Program-made: the position numbers and the translations under genes
In this document: positions 1 through 10,604 of the stretch, one piece after another
How the letters are laid out: the number at the start of each line of letters is the position of its first letter
How positions within the stretch are numbered: the stretch's first letter is position 1
Source of the DNA: Pseudomonas sp. B21-023
GTDB taxonomy: Bacteria > Pseudomonadota > Gammaproteobacteria > Pseudomonadales > Pseudomonadaceae
Assembly: GCF_024749165.1 (NCBI RefSeq)
Contig: NZ_CP087190.1
Span: 620,001-684,000 of the forward strand
Length of the DNA stretch: 64,000 nt
Direction: 5' to 3'
Notes under the pieces: generated by a model
The model's input: only the letters and a program-made list of their open reading frames with translations
What the model was told of the DNA's origin: nothing
Database searches by the model: none

Positions 1-839
1 AGCACGAGAAAGACATCGTGCTGGATATCGCCAAGGAGCTGCAGCGCCAGATCAATTCCGAGAAGGGCTACCGCGCCGAGCTGACCCGCACCGGCGACTA
101 CTTCATCCCGCTGCGCAAGCGCACCGAGATCGCCCGCAAGAAGGGCGCCGATCTGTTTGTCTCGATTCACGCCGACGCCGCGCCGTCGAAGGCTGCCTTT
201 GGCGCTTCGGTGTTCGCCCTGTCCGACCGTGGCGCAACCTCCGAGACCGCCCGCTGGCTGGCCGACACGGAAAACCGCTCCGACCTGATCGGCGGCGCCG
301 GCAACGTCAGCCTCGACGACAAGGACCGCATGCTGGCCGGGGTGCTGCTCGACCTGTCGATGACCGCCACCCTCAGTTCCAGCCTCAATGTCGGGCAGAA
401 GGTGCTGGGCAACATGGGCCGGGTCACGCCGTTGCACAAACAACGGGTGGAACAGGCCGGGTTCATGGTGCTGAAGTCGCCGGACATCCCGTCGATCCTT
501 GTTGAAACCGGGTTCATCTCCAACGCCAACGAGGCGGCCAAGCTGGCTACCCGTAGCCATCAGCAGGCCTTGGCACGTTCGATTCATACCGGTGTGCGTC
601 AATTCTTCCAGCAGAACCCGCCGCCTGGCACTTACATCGCCTGGCTGCGCGACAGTGGCAAGATCGTCCAGGGCCCGCGTGAGCACACCGTGCGCCCCGG
701 CGAGACGCTGGCGATGATTGCGGTACGTTACCAGGTCAGCGTGGCTGGCCTGCGCAGTAGCAACAACCTGAAGACCGACGAGCTCAAGGTTGGCCAGCAC
801 CTTGACATCCCCACCACCGCCCTGGCGTCCCAGCAATGA
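1..839 (+). CDS. amiB: N-acetylmuramoyl-L-alanine amidase, 5' end cut off
   Basis: Zinc amidase that cleaves the amide bond between N-acetylmuramic acid and the stem peptide to split septal peptidoglycan in the periplasm. The reading frame is open from base 3, so the start and signal peptide lie outside the window. The visible part shows the Amidase_3 core: the SIHAD block with a zinc-ligand histidine and the VETGFISN block with the catalytic glutamate. A C-terminal LysM domain follows (HTVRPGETL to VGQHLDIP), which binds glycan. It overlaps mutL by 4 bases, so the two are probably co-transcribed. The amiB-mutL-miaA-hfq order is common in gammaproteobacteria. Confidence 0.93.
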   Translation, partial: HEKDIVLDIAKELQRQINSEKGYRAELTRTGDYFIPLRKRTEIARKKGADLFVSIHADAAPSKAAFGASVFALSDRGATSETARWLADTENRSDLIGGAGNVSLDDKDRMLAGVLLDLSMTATLSSSLNVGQKVLGNMGRVTPLHKQRVEQAGFMVLKSPDIPSILVETGFISNANEAAKLATRSHQQALARSIHTGVRQFFQQNPPPGTYIAWLRDSGKIVQGPREHTVRPGETLAMIAVRYQVSVAGLRSSNNLKTDELKVGQHLDIPTTALASQQ

Positions 840-2734
840 GTGGCGGCTCGCGTATCCAGCTGCTCAGCCCGCGGCTGGCGAACCAGATCGCCGCCGGCGA
901 GGTAGTCGAACGCCCCGCCTCGGTGGCCAAGGAGTTGCTGGAGAACAGCCTCGACTCCGGTGCTCGGCGCATCGAAGTCGAGGTCGAACAGGGCGGCGTG
1001 AAGTTGCTGCGGGTGCGCGACAACGGCGGTGGCATTGCCCCCGATGACCTGCCGCTGGCGCTGGCCCGCCACGCCACCAGCAAGATCCGCGAACTGGAAG
1101 ACCTTGAAGGCGTGCTCAGCCTGGGCTTTCGCGGCGAGGCCCTGGCATCGATCAGCTCGGTGGCGCGCCTGACCCTTACATCGCGTACCGCCGATGCCAG
1201 CGAAGCCTGGCAAGTGGAGACCGAGGGGCGCGACATGACCCCGCGGGTGCAGCCTGCCGCGCATCCGGTCGGCACCTCCGTTGAAGTGCGTGACCTGTTC
1301 TTCAATACCCCGGCGCGACGCAAGTTTCTCAAGGCCGAAAAGACCGAATTCGATCATCTGCAGGAAGTGATCCGGCGCCTGGCGCTGGCGCGTTTCGACG
1401 TTGGTTTTCACCTGCGGCACAACGGCAAGACCATCTTCAGCCTGCACGAGGCCGCCGACGAAACGGCCCGGGCGCGGCGGGTCGGCACCATCTGCGGCCC
1501 GGGCTTTCTCGAGCAGGCGCTGCCCATTGATGTCGAGCGCAACGGCCTGCGACTGTGGGGCTGGGTCGGTCTGCCGACCTTCTCGCGCAGCCAGGCCGAT
1601 CTGCAGTATTTCTTCGTCAATGGCCGGGCCGTGCGCGACAAGCTGGTAGCCCATGCGGTGCGCCAGGCGTATCGCGACGTACTGTTCAATGGCCGGCACC
1701 CGACCTTCGTGCTGTTTCTCGAGTGCGACCCGACCGGCGTTGATGTCAACGTCCACCCGACCAAGCACGAGGTGCGCTTCCGCGAAGGGCGCATGGTTCA
1801 TGACTTCCTCTATGGCACCTTGCACCGCGCCCTGGCCGATGTGCGCCCGGAAGACCAGCTTGCGGCACCGGCGGCCACCGACGAACTGGTCCGCCCCAGC
1901 GGCTTGCAGGCCGGCGAGTTCGGCCCCCAAGGCGAAATGCGCCTGGCCTCGCCAGTGCTCGAGCAGCCTCAGGGCGAGCAGCGGGGGTTCGCTTCGAGCG
2001 GCTCGGGCGCGGGCTATCAGTACCAGTACACGCCTAGGCCCTCCCAGCCGCTGAATGCCGGCGAGGCCCAGGCGGCCTACCGTGAATTCTACGCCCCCCT
2101 GGACAATGCCGCCGCCGCGCCGAGCGCGCTGCCTGAAAGCCAGGGCGACATCCCGCCGCTGGGCTACGCCCTGGCGCAGCTCAAGGGGATCTATATCCTC
2201 GCCGAGAACGCCGTCGGCCTGGTGCTGGTGGATATGCACGCCGCCCATGAACGGATCATGTACGAGCGGCTGAAGGTGGCGATGGCCAGTGAAGGCTTGA
2301 GCGGCCAGCCGTTGCTGGTGCCCGAGTCGCTGGCGTTGAGCCAGCGCGAAGCCGACTGCGCCGAGGAACATGCCCAATGGTTCCAGCGCCTGGGCTTCGA
2401 GCTGCAGCGCCTGGGCCCGGAAACCCTGGCGATCCGCCAGATCCCGGCCCTGCTCAAGCAGGCCGAGGCCAATCGCCTGGTGCAGGATGTGCTGGCCGAC
2501 CTCATGGAGTACGGCACCAGTGATCGTATCCAGGCGCACTTGAACGAACTGCTGGGGACCATGGCTTGCCATGGCGCGGTGCGGGCCAACCGGCGCCTGG
2601 CCATCCCCGAGATGAACGCCTTGCTGCGCGACATGGAGAACACCGAGCGCAGCGGCCAGTGCAACCACGGCCGACCGACCTGGACCCAGATGGGCCTGGA
2701 CGATCTGGACAAGCTGTTCCTGCGGGGCCGATGA
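836..2734 (+). CDS. mutL: DNA mismatch repair protein MutL
   Basis: Mismatch-repair coordinator that links MutS recognition to strand incision. The 632-residue length is usual. The N-terminal GHKL ATPase shows the NSLDSGA, DNGGGI and GFRGEAL motifs in the first 105 residues. A low-complexity linker lies around residues 345-440 and a C-terminal dimerisation domain follows. That domain contains [12 protein letters not shown] starting near residue 466, which fits the metal-binding endonuclease motif DQHA(x2)E(x4)E with Met for Gln. This suggests a MutL with nicking activity, as expected in bacteria that lack MutH. The ATG lies inside the amiB stop (ATGA overlap), so translation is probably coupled. 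Confidence 0.97.
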   Translation: MSGGSRIQLLSPRLANQIAAGEVVERPASVAKELLENSLDSGARRIEVEVEQGGVKLLRVRDNGGGIAPDDLPLALARHATSKIRELEDLEGVLSLGFRGEALASISSVARLTLTSRTADASEAWQVETEGRDMTPRVQPAAHPVGTSVEVRDLFFNTPARRKFLKAEKTEFDHLQEVIRRLALARFDVGFHLRHNGKTIFSLHEAADETARARRVGTICGPGFLEQALPIDVERNGLRLWGWVGLPTFSRSQADLQYFFVNGRAVRDKLVAHAVRQAYRDVLFNGRHPTFVLFLECDPTGVDVNVHPTKHEVRFREGRMVHDFLYGTLHRALADVRPEDQLAAPAATDELVRPSGLQAGEFGPQGEMRLASPVLEQPQGEQRGFASSGSGAGYQYQYTPRPSQPLNAGEAQAAYREFYAPLDNAAAAPSALPESQGDIPPLGYALAQLKGIYILAENAVGLVLVDMHAAHERIMYERLKVAMASEGLSGQPLLVPESLALSQREADCAEEHAQWFQRLGFELQRLGPETLAIRQIPALLKQAEANRLVQDVLADLMEYGTSDRIQAHLNELLGTMACHGAVRANRRLAIPEMNALLRDMENTERSGQCNHGRPTWTQMGLDDLDKLFLRGR

Positions 2735-2735
2735 A

Positions 2736-3707
2736 ATGAGTGCCAGACCTCCGGCGATTTTCCTCATGGGCCCGACCGCGGCCGGCAAGACCGACCTGGC
2801 GATCGAACTGACCAGCAAGCTGCCCTGCGAGCTGATCAGTGTCGACTCGGCGCTGGTCTATCGCGGCATGGACATCGGTACCGCCAAGCCCTCCAAGGAA
2901 GTACTGGCCGCGCATCCGCACCGCCTGATCGACATTCTTGACCCCGCCGAAAGCTACTCGGCCAAGCGTTTCTGCACCGATGCTCTCCAAGCCATGGCCG
3001 AGATCACCGCGCGCGGCAAGATCCCACTGCTGGTTGGCGGCACCATGCTCTATTACAAGGCACTGGTCGATGGCCTGGCGGACATGCCGCCAGCCGATGC
3101 CATGGTGCGTGCCGAGCTGGAGGCACAGGCGCAGGCGCTCGGTTTGGCCGAATTGCACCGCCAACTGGCCGAAGTCGATCCGGAGTCGGCGGCGCGCATT
3201 CATCCGAATGACCCGCAGCGGCTGATCCGTGCGCTTGAAGTGTACAAAGTGAGTGGCGAGAGCATGACCGCCCACCGTCAGCGTCAATACGCGGAAAGTA
3301 GCGGCGCAGACGCAGGCGCGGGCGAGCATTTGCCCTATACTGTCGCCAGCCTGGCGATAGCGCCTACAGATCGTCACATTTTGCATCAGCGAATTGCGTT
3401 ACGATTTTCACAGATGCTGGAACAGGGCTTTGTCGACGAGGTCCGAACGCTGCGGGCCAGAAGTGACTTGCATGCGGAGCTGCCGTCTATAAGGGCAGTG
3501 GGATATCGGCAGGTCTGGGACTACCTCGACGGCAAGCTGACTGAGAATGAGATGCGTGAACGCGGTATCATTGCCACGCGTCAGCTGGCCAAGCGGCAAT
3601 TCACCTGGTTGCGTGGCTGGTCCGACGTCCACTGGCTGGATAGCCTGGCCTGCGACAATCTGTCCCGCACCTTGAAATACCTGGGGACCGTCTCCATATT
3701 GAGCTGA
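2736..3707 (+). CDS. miaA: tRNA dimethylallyltransferase MiaA
   Basis: Transfers the dimethylallyl group to A37 of tRNAs that read UNN codons, the first step toward ms2i6A. The 323-residue protein has the P-loop GPTAAGKT near residue 12, the [17 protein letters not shown] substrate block and the [12 protein letters not shown] segment typical of the family. It starts one base after the mutL stop, so it continues the same operon. Base composition drops noticeably in the last ~350 bases, where codon use is less GC-rich than in mutL, but the frame is intact. Confidence 0.97.
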   Translation: MSARPPAIFLMGPTAAGKTDLAIELTSKLPCELISVDSALVYRGMDIGTAKPSKEVLAAHPHRLIDILDPAESYSAKRFCTDALQAMAEITARGKIPLLVGGTMLYYKALVDGLADMPPADAMVRAELEAQAQALGLAELHRQLAEVDPESAARIHPNDPQRLIRALEVYKVSGESMTAHRQRQYAESSGADAGAGEHLPYTVASLAIAPTDRHILHQRIALRFSQMLEQGFVDEVRTLRARSDLHAELPSIRAVGYRQVWDYLDGKLTENEMRERGIIATRQLAKRQFTWLRGWSDVHWLDSLACDNLSRTLKYLGTVSILS

Positions 3708-3801
3708 GTCCCTGCCAGTTGCCGTCTATTCTTGCGAAGGGGCGGCATAATTTATCGATTTTCTTGATTTTCTATTATTGATCCTTACAGGAGTGCGGCA
3801 T

Positions 3802-4062
3802 ATGTCAAAAGGGCATTCGCTACAAGACCCTTACTTGAACACCTTGAGAAAAGAAAAAGTCCCGGTTTCGATCTATCTGGTCAACGGGATCAAGCTGCAG
3901 GGCCAGATCGAATCCTTCGACCAGTTCGTCGTGCTGCTGAAAAACACCGTCAGCCAGATGGTCTACAAGCACGCCATTTCGACCGTCGTCCCCGCACGCC
4001 CGGTTCGTCTGCCAAGCCCGACCGATGGTGAGCACGGCGACAGCGAGCCAGGCAACGCTTGA
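3802..4062 (+). CDS. hfq: RNA chaperone Hfq
   Basis: Sm-like hexameric RNA chaperone that pairs small RNAs with mRNAs. It has 86 residues. The Sm1 region ([20 protein letters not shown]) and the Sm2 signature [10 protein letters not shown] are both present, followed by a short acidic disordered tail. The ATG at 3802 is chosen because it gives the standard [14 protein letters not shown]-terminus and follows AGGAG at a proper distance; an upstream in-frame start would add a non-family extension. The AT-rich 90 bases before it probably carry an hfq promoter in addition to read-through from miaA. Confidence 0.98.
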   Translation: MSKGHSLQDPYLNTLRKEKVPVSIYLVNGIKLQGQIESFDQFVVLLKNTVSQMVYKHAISTVVPARPVRLPSPTDGEHGDSEPGNA

Positions 4063-4080
4063 AAAAAGTAGGAGCCTGCA

Positions 4081-5382
4081 TTGTTCTTTGAGCGCCACGG
4101 TGGTGGTGAGCGAGCGCTGCTCGTTCACTTGGAAGGTCAGAACCCTGAGGCGCGCGAAGACCCGCAGGAGTTTCAGGAGCTGGCGCTGTCGGCCGGAGCC
4201 GATATCGTTTCGCTGGTAACAGTGGCGCGGCATCAGCCCACCGCCAAGTTTCTGATCGGCAGCGGCAAGGTCGAGGAGTTGCGCGACCTGGTCCATTCGG
4301 CCGAAGCCGACCTTGTGATTTTCAATCACACCCTCACGCCCAGCCAGGAACGTAACCTCGAGCGCGTCTTCGAGTGTCGCGTGCTGGACCGTACCGGGCT
4401 GATTCTCGACATTTTCGCCCAGCGGGCGCGTACTCACGAAGGCAAGCTGCAGGTCGAACTGGCCCAGCTCGAGCACATGAGCACGCGGCTGGTACGCGGT
4501 TGGACCCACCTTGAGCGGCAGAAGGGCGGTATCGGCCTGCGTGGTCCGGGTGAAACCCAGCTCGAAACCGACCGCCGCCTGCTGCGGGTGCGCCTGCGCC
4601 AGATCAAGGCACGCCTGGAGAAGGTGCGCAGCCAGCGCGAGCAGGCCCGCCGTGGGCGCAAGCGCGCGGACATCCCATCGGTGTCGCTGGTGGGCTATAC
4701 CAACGCCGGCAAGTCGACCCTCTTCAATGCGCTGACCGAATCCGATGTGTATGCTGCGGACCAGTTGTTCGCCACCCTCGACCCGACCTTGCGCCGGCTC
4801 GAGCTGGCCGACCTGGGGCCGATCGTGCTGGCCGACACCGTAGGTTTCATCCGCCACCTGCCGCACAAGCTGGTCGAGGCATTTCGGGCTACGCTCGAAG
4901 AGTCGAGCAACTCTGACCTGCTGCTGCACGTGATCGATGCCCATGAGCCCGAGCGCATGGAGCAGATTGAACAGGTACTGGCGGTGCTGGGCGAGATCGG
5001 TGCCGAGAGCTTGCCGATCCTCGAGGTCTATAACAAACTCGACCTGCTCGAAGATGTCGAGCCGCAGATCCAGCGCGATGCCGATGGCAAGCCGCAGCGA
5101 GTCTGGGTATCGGCACGTGATGGACGAGGCCTGGAGCTGGTTGGCCAGGCGATTGCCGAGTTGCTGGGGGACGACCTGTATGTCGGGACCCTGTGCCTGG
5201 AGCAACGGTTTGCCCGCCTGCGCGCGCAATTCTTTGCCCTGGGTGCCGTGCAGAGTGAAGAGCATGATGAAGAAGGGCGCAGCCTGCTGAGCGTGCGACT
5301 GCCCAGGGTCGAGTTGAATCGCCTGGTCAGCCGCGAAGGCATGGAGCCGCAAGTGTTTGTCGAGCAACACACTTTGCAATAA
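4081..5382 (+). CDS. hflX: Ribosome-dissociating GTPase HflX
   Basis: GTPase that binds the 50S subunit and rescues stalled ribosomes during stress. It has 433 residues. An N-terminal HflX-specific domain contains LIGSGKVEEL and a coiled region rich in Arg. The GTPase domain has GYTNAGKSTLFNAL near residue 204, DTVGFIRHLP and the NKLD base-recognition motif. The start is TTG at 4081, supported by GGAG six bases upstream and by the familiar N-terminus FFERHGGGERALLVHLEGQ; no ATG gives a comparable protein. It follows hfq by 18 bases, the usual hfq-hflX pair. Confidence 0.95.
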   Translation: MFFERHGGGERALLVHLEGQNPEAREDPQEFQELALSAGADIVSLVTVARHQPTAKFLIGSGKVEELRDLVHSAEADLVIFNHTLTPSQERNLERVFECRVLDRTGLILDIFAQRARTHEGKLQVELAQLEHMSTRLVRGWTHLERQKGGIGLRGPGETQLETDRRLLRVRLRQIKARLEKVRSQREQARRGRKRADIPSVSLVGYTNAGKSTLFNALTESDVYAADQLFATLDPTLRRLELADLGPIVLADTVGFIRHLPHKLVEAFRATLEESSNSDLLLHVIDAHEPERMEQIEQVLAVLGEIGAESLPILEVYNKLDLLEDVEPQIQRDADGKPQRVWVSARDGRGLELVGQAIAELLGDDLYVGTLCLEQRFARLRAQFFALGAVQSEEHDEEGRSLLSVRLPRVELNRLVSREGMEPQVFVEQHTLQ

Positions 5383-5478
5383 ATGCCCGTCGAGGTCGCC
5401 GGGCAGCCGTGACAGGCATTCTGTAGCATTGGACGGCGCGCCGTGGGCGCGTCTTTGCTTTATCAGATGGAGAGCGCT

Positions 5479-6663
5479 ATGGCTTGGAACGAGCCGGGTG
5501 GCAACTCGAACAATCAGGATCCCTGGGGCGGCCGCCGTAATGGTGGCGGCGGTGGTGGCGACAAGAAAGGTCCACCGGATCTGGACGAGGCCTTCCGCAA
5601 GCTGCAGGACAGCCTGAACGGCATGTTCGGCAGTGGCAAGAAACGTGGCGGCGGCGGTGACCGCAATATCGGCAAGGGTGGCGGCTATGGCCTGCTGGGC
5701 ATCGGCCTGGCGGCTCTGGCGGCAATCTGGCTGTATAACGCCGTCTATGTCGTGGACGAGCAGGAGCAGGCCGTGGTGCTGCGCTTCGGCAAGTACTACG
5801 AGACCGTTGGTCCCGGCCTGAATATCTATTTCCCGCCGATCGACCGCAAGTACATGGAAAACGTGACTCGCGAGCGGGCGTACACCAAGCAGGGGCAGAT
5901 GCTCACCGAAGACGAAAACATCGTCGAAGTGCCACTGACCGTGCAGTACCGCATCAGCAACCTGCAGGACTTCGTGCTCAACGTCGACCAGCCGGAAGTC
6001 AGCCTGCAGCATGCGACCGAAAGCGCCCTGCGCCACGTGGTGGGTTCCACCTCGATGGACCAGGTGCTGACCGAAGGCCGCGAGCAGATGGCGGTGGATA
6101 TCCGCGAGCGCCTGCAGCGTTTCCTCGACACCTACCGCACCGGTATCACTGTCACCCAGGTCAACGTACAGAGCGCGGCAGCCCCGCGTGAAGTGCAGGA
6201 AGCCTTCGACGACGTGATCCGTGCCCGTGAGGACGAGCAGCGTGCGCGCAACCAGGCCGAGTCCTACGCCAATGGTGTGGTACCGGAGGCCCGTGGCCAG
6301 GCGCAGCGCATCATCGAGGACGCCAACGGCTACCGTGATGAAGTCATTGCCCGCGCCAAGGGTGAGGCCGATCGCTTCACCAAGTTGGTCGCCGAGTATC
6401 GCAAGGCACCGGAGGTCACGCGCCAGCGTCTGTACCTGGATACCATGCAGGAGGTCTACAGCAACTCCAGCAAGGTTCTGGTCACGGCCAAGGACGGGCA
6501 GAACAACCTGCTCTACCTGCCGTTGGACAAGATGGTCGAAGGCAGCCGTGGCAACAGTGCAGCGCCGGCCAGCAGCGTATCGCCGTCGGTCAATGACGCC
6601 GCCGCGCGTGCCGCGCAGGACCTGCAACCACAACCGCCGCTGCGTTCCAGGGAGAGCCGCTGA
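5479..6663 (+). CDS. hflK: FtsH regulator subunit HflK
   Basis: SPFH/band-7 membrane protein that with HflC encloses the FtsH protease and modulates its activity. It has 394 residues. The N-terminal ~65 residues are rich in Gly, Asn and Lys and lie in the cytoplasm. One membrane segment (LLGIGLAALAAIWLYNAV) is followed by the band-7 domain and a long Arg/Glu/Ala-rich coiled coil. The ATG at 5479 gives the standard MAWNEPGGN start and has GGAG nine bases upstream; the in-frame start 36 bases earlier is unlikely. Confidence 0.96.
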   Translation: MAWNEPGGNSNNQDPWGGRRNGGGGGGDKKGPPDLDEAFRKLQDSLNGMFGSGKKRGGGGDRNIGKGGGYGLLGIGLAALAAIWLYNAVYVVDEQEQAVVLRFGKYYETVGPGLNIYFPPIDRKYMENVTRERAYTKQGQMLTEDENIVEVPLTVQYRISNLQDFVLNVDQPEVSLQHATESALRHVVGSTSMDQVLTEGREQMAVDIRERLQRFLDTYRTGITVTQVNVQSAAAPREVQEAFDDVIRAREDEQRARNQAESYANGVVPEARGQAQRIIEDANGYRDEVIARAKGEADRFTKLVAEYRKAPEVTRQRLYLDTMQEVYSNSSKVLVTAKDGQNNLLYLPLDKMVEGSRGNSAAPASSVSPSVNDAAARAAQDLQPQPPLRSRESR

Positions 6664-7532
6664 TGAGCAATAAGTCACTGTTCGCCCTGATCGGCGCCGT
6701 GGTGCTGGCGATCGCCGCCTGGAACTGCTTCTACATCGTTTCGCAGACTGAACGCGCGGTATTGCTGCAGTTCGGCCGCGTGGTCAAGGCCGATGTCCAG
6801 CCTGGCCTGCACGTGAAGGTGCCGTACGTGAACCAGGTGCGCAAGTTCGACGCCCGCCTGATGACCCTCGACGCACCGACCCAGCGTTTCCTGACGCTGG
6901 AGAAGAAAGCGGTGATGGTCGATGCCTACGCCAAATGGCGAGTCAAGGACGCCGAGCGCTTCTATACCGCAACCTCGGGTATGAAGCAGATCGCCGACGA
7001 GCGCCTGTCGCGTCGTCTGGAGAGCGGCCTGCGCGACCAGTTTGGTAAGCGCACCCTGCACGAAGTGGTTTCCGGTGAACGTGATGCGCTTATGGCAGAC
7101 ATCACCGCGTCGCTGAACCGCATGGCCAGCAAGGAGCTGGGTATCGAAGTGGTCGACGTTCGCGTCAAGGCCATCGACCTGCCCAAGGAAGTCAACCGCA
7201 GCGTGTTCGACCGCATGAGCACCGAGCGCGAGCGTGAAGCCCGCGAGCACCGCGCCAAGGGTAACGAGCTGGCCGAAGGTATTCGTGCCGACGCCGATCG
7301 TCAGCGCCGAGTGCTGCTGGCCGAAGCGTACCGCGAGGCGGAAGAGACCCGTGGTGATGGCGATGCCCAGGCGGCTGCCATCTATGCCAAGGCCTACACG
7401 CAGGACGCCGATTTCTACGCGTTCTACCGTAGCCTCAAGGCCTACCGCGAAAGCTTCTCCAGCAAGAGCGATGTACTGGTCCTGGATTCGAAGAACGAGT
7501 TCTTCAGGTTCCTGGACAAGAGCAAGCCCTGA
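6663..7532 (+). CDS. hflC: FtsH regulator subunit HflC
   Basis: Partner of HflK in the FtsH-modulating complex. It has 289 residues: an N-terminal signal-anchor (LFALIGAVVLAIAAWNCFYIV), a band-7 domain and a coiled coil rich in Arg, Glu and Ala. Its ATG overlaps the hflK stop (TGATG), which implies translational coupling and equal dosage of the two subunits. A Rho-independent terminator lies about 90 bases downstream. Confidence 0.97.
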   Translation: MSNKSLFALIGAVVLAIAAWNCFYIVSQTERAVLLQFGRVVKADVQPGLHVKVPYVNQVRKFDARLMTLDAPTQRFLTLEKKAVMVDAYAKWRVKDAERFYTATSGMKQIADERLSRRLESGLRDQFGKRTLHEVVSGERDALMADITASLNRMASKELGIEVVDVRVKAIDLPKEVNRSVFDRMSTEREREAREHRAKGNELAEGIRADADRQRRVLLAEAYREAEETRGDGDAQAAAIYAKAYTQDADFYAFYRSLKAYRESFSSKSDVLVLDSKNEFFRFLDKSKP

Positions 7533-7554
7533 TCGTGCTCTCATGAGGGATTCG

Positions 7555-7585
7555 CCCCGCCGGGCAGCTAAAATGCCTGGCGGGG
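7555..7585 (+). other. Strong hairpin downstream of hflC
   Basis: CCCCGCCGGGCA (7555-7566) pairs with TGCCTGGCGGGG (7574-7585) across a seven-base loop, with one G-U pair. There is no T-tract, so it is more likely an mRNA 3'-end stabiliser or part of a longer terminator region than a terminator itself. Confidence 0.55.
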
Positions 7586-7620
7586 TGCATCCTGAATGAA
7601 AAGGGGTGTATGATGAGTCA

Positions 7621-7643
7621 GCCGGGAAATTCCCGGCTTTTTT
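7621..7643 (+). terminator. Rho-independent terminator of the hfq-hflC run
   Basis: GCCGGGAA (7621-7628) and TTCCCGGC (7630-7637) form a perfect 8-bp stem, drawn with a one-base loop (a slightly shorter stem in practice). Six T residues follow directly. It lies 88 bases after the hflC stop and separates this operon from hisZ. Confidence 0.85.
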
Positions 7644-7825
7644 GCGTCTGCAAGGTTGATTGGCAAACGGCCAGTTGACGGTTTGGTCAGGTCGCAAGGC
7701 AATTCGAGGGTATTGGCTACGGTGGTTGCGCTGGGATCGGTGCTGCCCGCTGTTGTGCGTCAATGCCTGCTTTACTCACGGCTCGCCAGCTGGCAGGCCG
7801 CCCGGACCAGAGGGGAAATGGCGTA

Positions 7826-9013
7826 ATGGCAACGGTAGACCGCTGGCTACTGCCAGATGGCATCGAGGAAGTACTGCCACCTGAGGCGGCGCGCATCGAG
7901 ATCGCGCGTCGTCAGGTGTTGGACCTGTTCCAGAGTTGGGGTTACGAACTGGTCGTCACCCCGCATATCGAGTACCTGGAGTCGCTGCTCACCGGCGCCG
8001 GCCAGGACCTGGACCAGCGTACCTTCAAGGTCGTCGACCCGCAGTCCGGCCGCCTGATGGGTTTCCGTGCCGACTTCACGCCGCAGGTGGCGCGCATCGA
8101 CGCCCACACCTTGCGCCGTGAAGGCCCGAGCCGCCTGTGCTATGCCGGCAGCGTGCTGCATGCGCAGCCGCGTGCCTTGTCGACCTCGCGTAGCCCGATC
8201 CAGCTGGGCGCCGAGCTGTACGGCGACGCCAGCCCTACCAGCGATGTCGAAGTCATCAGCCTGATGCTCGCCACACTGCAACTGACCGATGTCGCCGATG
8301 TGCACATGGACCTTGGACATGTCGGTATCTATCGCGGCCTGGCCCGTGCCGCCAACCTGTCCGGCGCGGTCGAGCAGCAACTGTTCGATGCCCTGCAGCG
8401 CAAGGCCGTCGATGAAGTGCAGGCGCTGACCGCAGACCTGCCGAAGGACCTGGGCAACATGCTGCGCGCCCTGTGCGAACTGTGCGGTGGCCGTGAAGTG
8501 CTGGCCGAGGCCCGTGTGCGCCTGGGCCGTGCCCCGGCCAGCGTGCTGGCTGCGCTGGACGACCTGTTGGCGATCGCCGACCGCCTGGCTTCGCGCTACC
8601 CGGACCTGCCACTGTACTTCGACCTCGGCGAACTGCGCGGCTACCACTATCACACTGGCGTGGTGTTCGCCGTGTTCGTGCCTGGCGAAGGTCAATCGAT
8701 CGCCCAGGGCGGCCGCTATGACGACATCGGCGCCGATTTTGGCCGGGCACGCCCGGCCACCGGATTCTCCACGGATTTGAAGACCCTGGTCACACTGGGG
8801 CGAGCGGAGGTCGTATTGCCTGTTGGCGGCATCTGGATGCCCGACAGCAGCGATGCGGCCCTCTGGCAGATGGTCTGCCAGTTGCGCAACGAGGGCCAGC
8901 GAGTGGTCCAGGCTTTGCCTGGCCAGCCGCTGAGTGCTGCCCTCGAGGCGGATTGTGATCGGCAATTGATTCAGCAAGACGGGCGCTGGCAGGTTCTGCC
9001 GCTGACCCATTGA
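7826..9013 (+). CDS. hisZ: ATP phosphoribosyltransferase regulatory subunit HisZ
   Basis: Catalytically inactive paralogue of histidyl-tRNA synthetase that activates the short form of HisG in the first step of histidine synthesis. It has 395 residues. It keeps the class II synthetase-like fold ([37 protein letters not shown]) but lacks the anticodon-binding domain. The start at 7826 is supported by GAGGGG upstream and the standard [16 protein letters not shown]-terminus. purA follows 55 bases later. The long stretch between hflC and hisZ (about 290 bases) holds two hairpins and no gene I can support. Confidence 0.95.
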   Translation: MATVDRWLLPDGIEEVLPPEAARIEIARRQVLDLFQSWGYELVVTPHIEYLESLLTGAGQDLDQRTFKVVDPQSGRLMGFRADFTPQVARIDAHTLRREGPSRLCYAGSVLHAQPRALSTSRSPIQLGAELYGDASPTSDVEVISLMLATLQLTDVADVHMDLGHVGIYRGLARAANLSGAVEQQLFDALQRKAVDEVQALTADLPKDLGNMLRALCELCGGREVLAEARVRLGRAPASVLAALDDLLAIADRLASRYPDLPLYFDLGELRGYHYHTGVVFAVFVPGEGQSIAQGGRYDDIGADFGRARPATGFSTDLKTLVTLGRAEVVLPVGGIWMPDSSDAALWQMVCQLRNEGQRVVQALPGQPLSAALEADCDRQLIQQDGRWQVLPLTH

Positions 9014-9053
9014 GATTCTTCGCCGGCAATGGGCCGGCACCAAGTTTGCGTGA

Positions 9054-10361
<1,308 letters not shown>

Positions 10362-10384
10362 TCAGCTACTCGCTGGCTGACTGA

Positions 10385-10418
10385 ACGCCGCGCCCCCGCA
10401 AGGAGGCGCGGCGTTTTC
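10385..10418 (+). terminator. Rho-independent terminator of purA
   Basis: AACGCCGCGCC (10385-10395) pairs with GGCGCGGCGTT (10405-10415), an 11-bp perfect stem running into a T-tract, 24 bases after the purA stop. Confidence 0.9.
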
Positions 10419-10529
10419 ATATGGGGGTAAAAACGTGGGGCGGGCTTGCCCCGTGAATGGCCGCCTCGAAAGCAATCTCGCTGCCATGGATAATTACCTC
10501 ATACCTTTGGCATTTATACCTGCTGTCTC

Positions 10530-10545
10530 AGGCACAACCCTTGCT
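10530..10545 (+). promoter_or_regulatory. Sigma-54-type promoter before the chemoreceptor
   Basis: AGGCACA-ACCC-TTGCT matches the TGGCACG-N4-TTGCW consensus, with the -24 GG and -12 GC exactly 10 bases apart. The expected start site near 10556 leaves a leader of about 50 bases before the GTG at 10605. No activator site was identified. A single REP-like remnant lies further upstream at about 10437-10460. Confidence 0.65.
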
Positions 10546-10604
10546 GTAAGAAGTTTCTGTAGATGCCATCAAAGTAGTGGCGCCAGAAACACGAGGGTTA
10601 CAAC

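Noticed and set aside
728..6678. Very long antisense frames opposite mutL, miaA, hflX and hflK
   Set aside because: They are shadows of high-GC coding sequence, with unlikely amino acid composition (Gln, His, Gly and Ala rich) and no family motifs.
7610..7678. 22-codon frame with AAGGGG upstream, beginning MMSQPGNSR
   Set aside because: It runs straight through the terminator hairpin after hflC, so it is probably chance.
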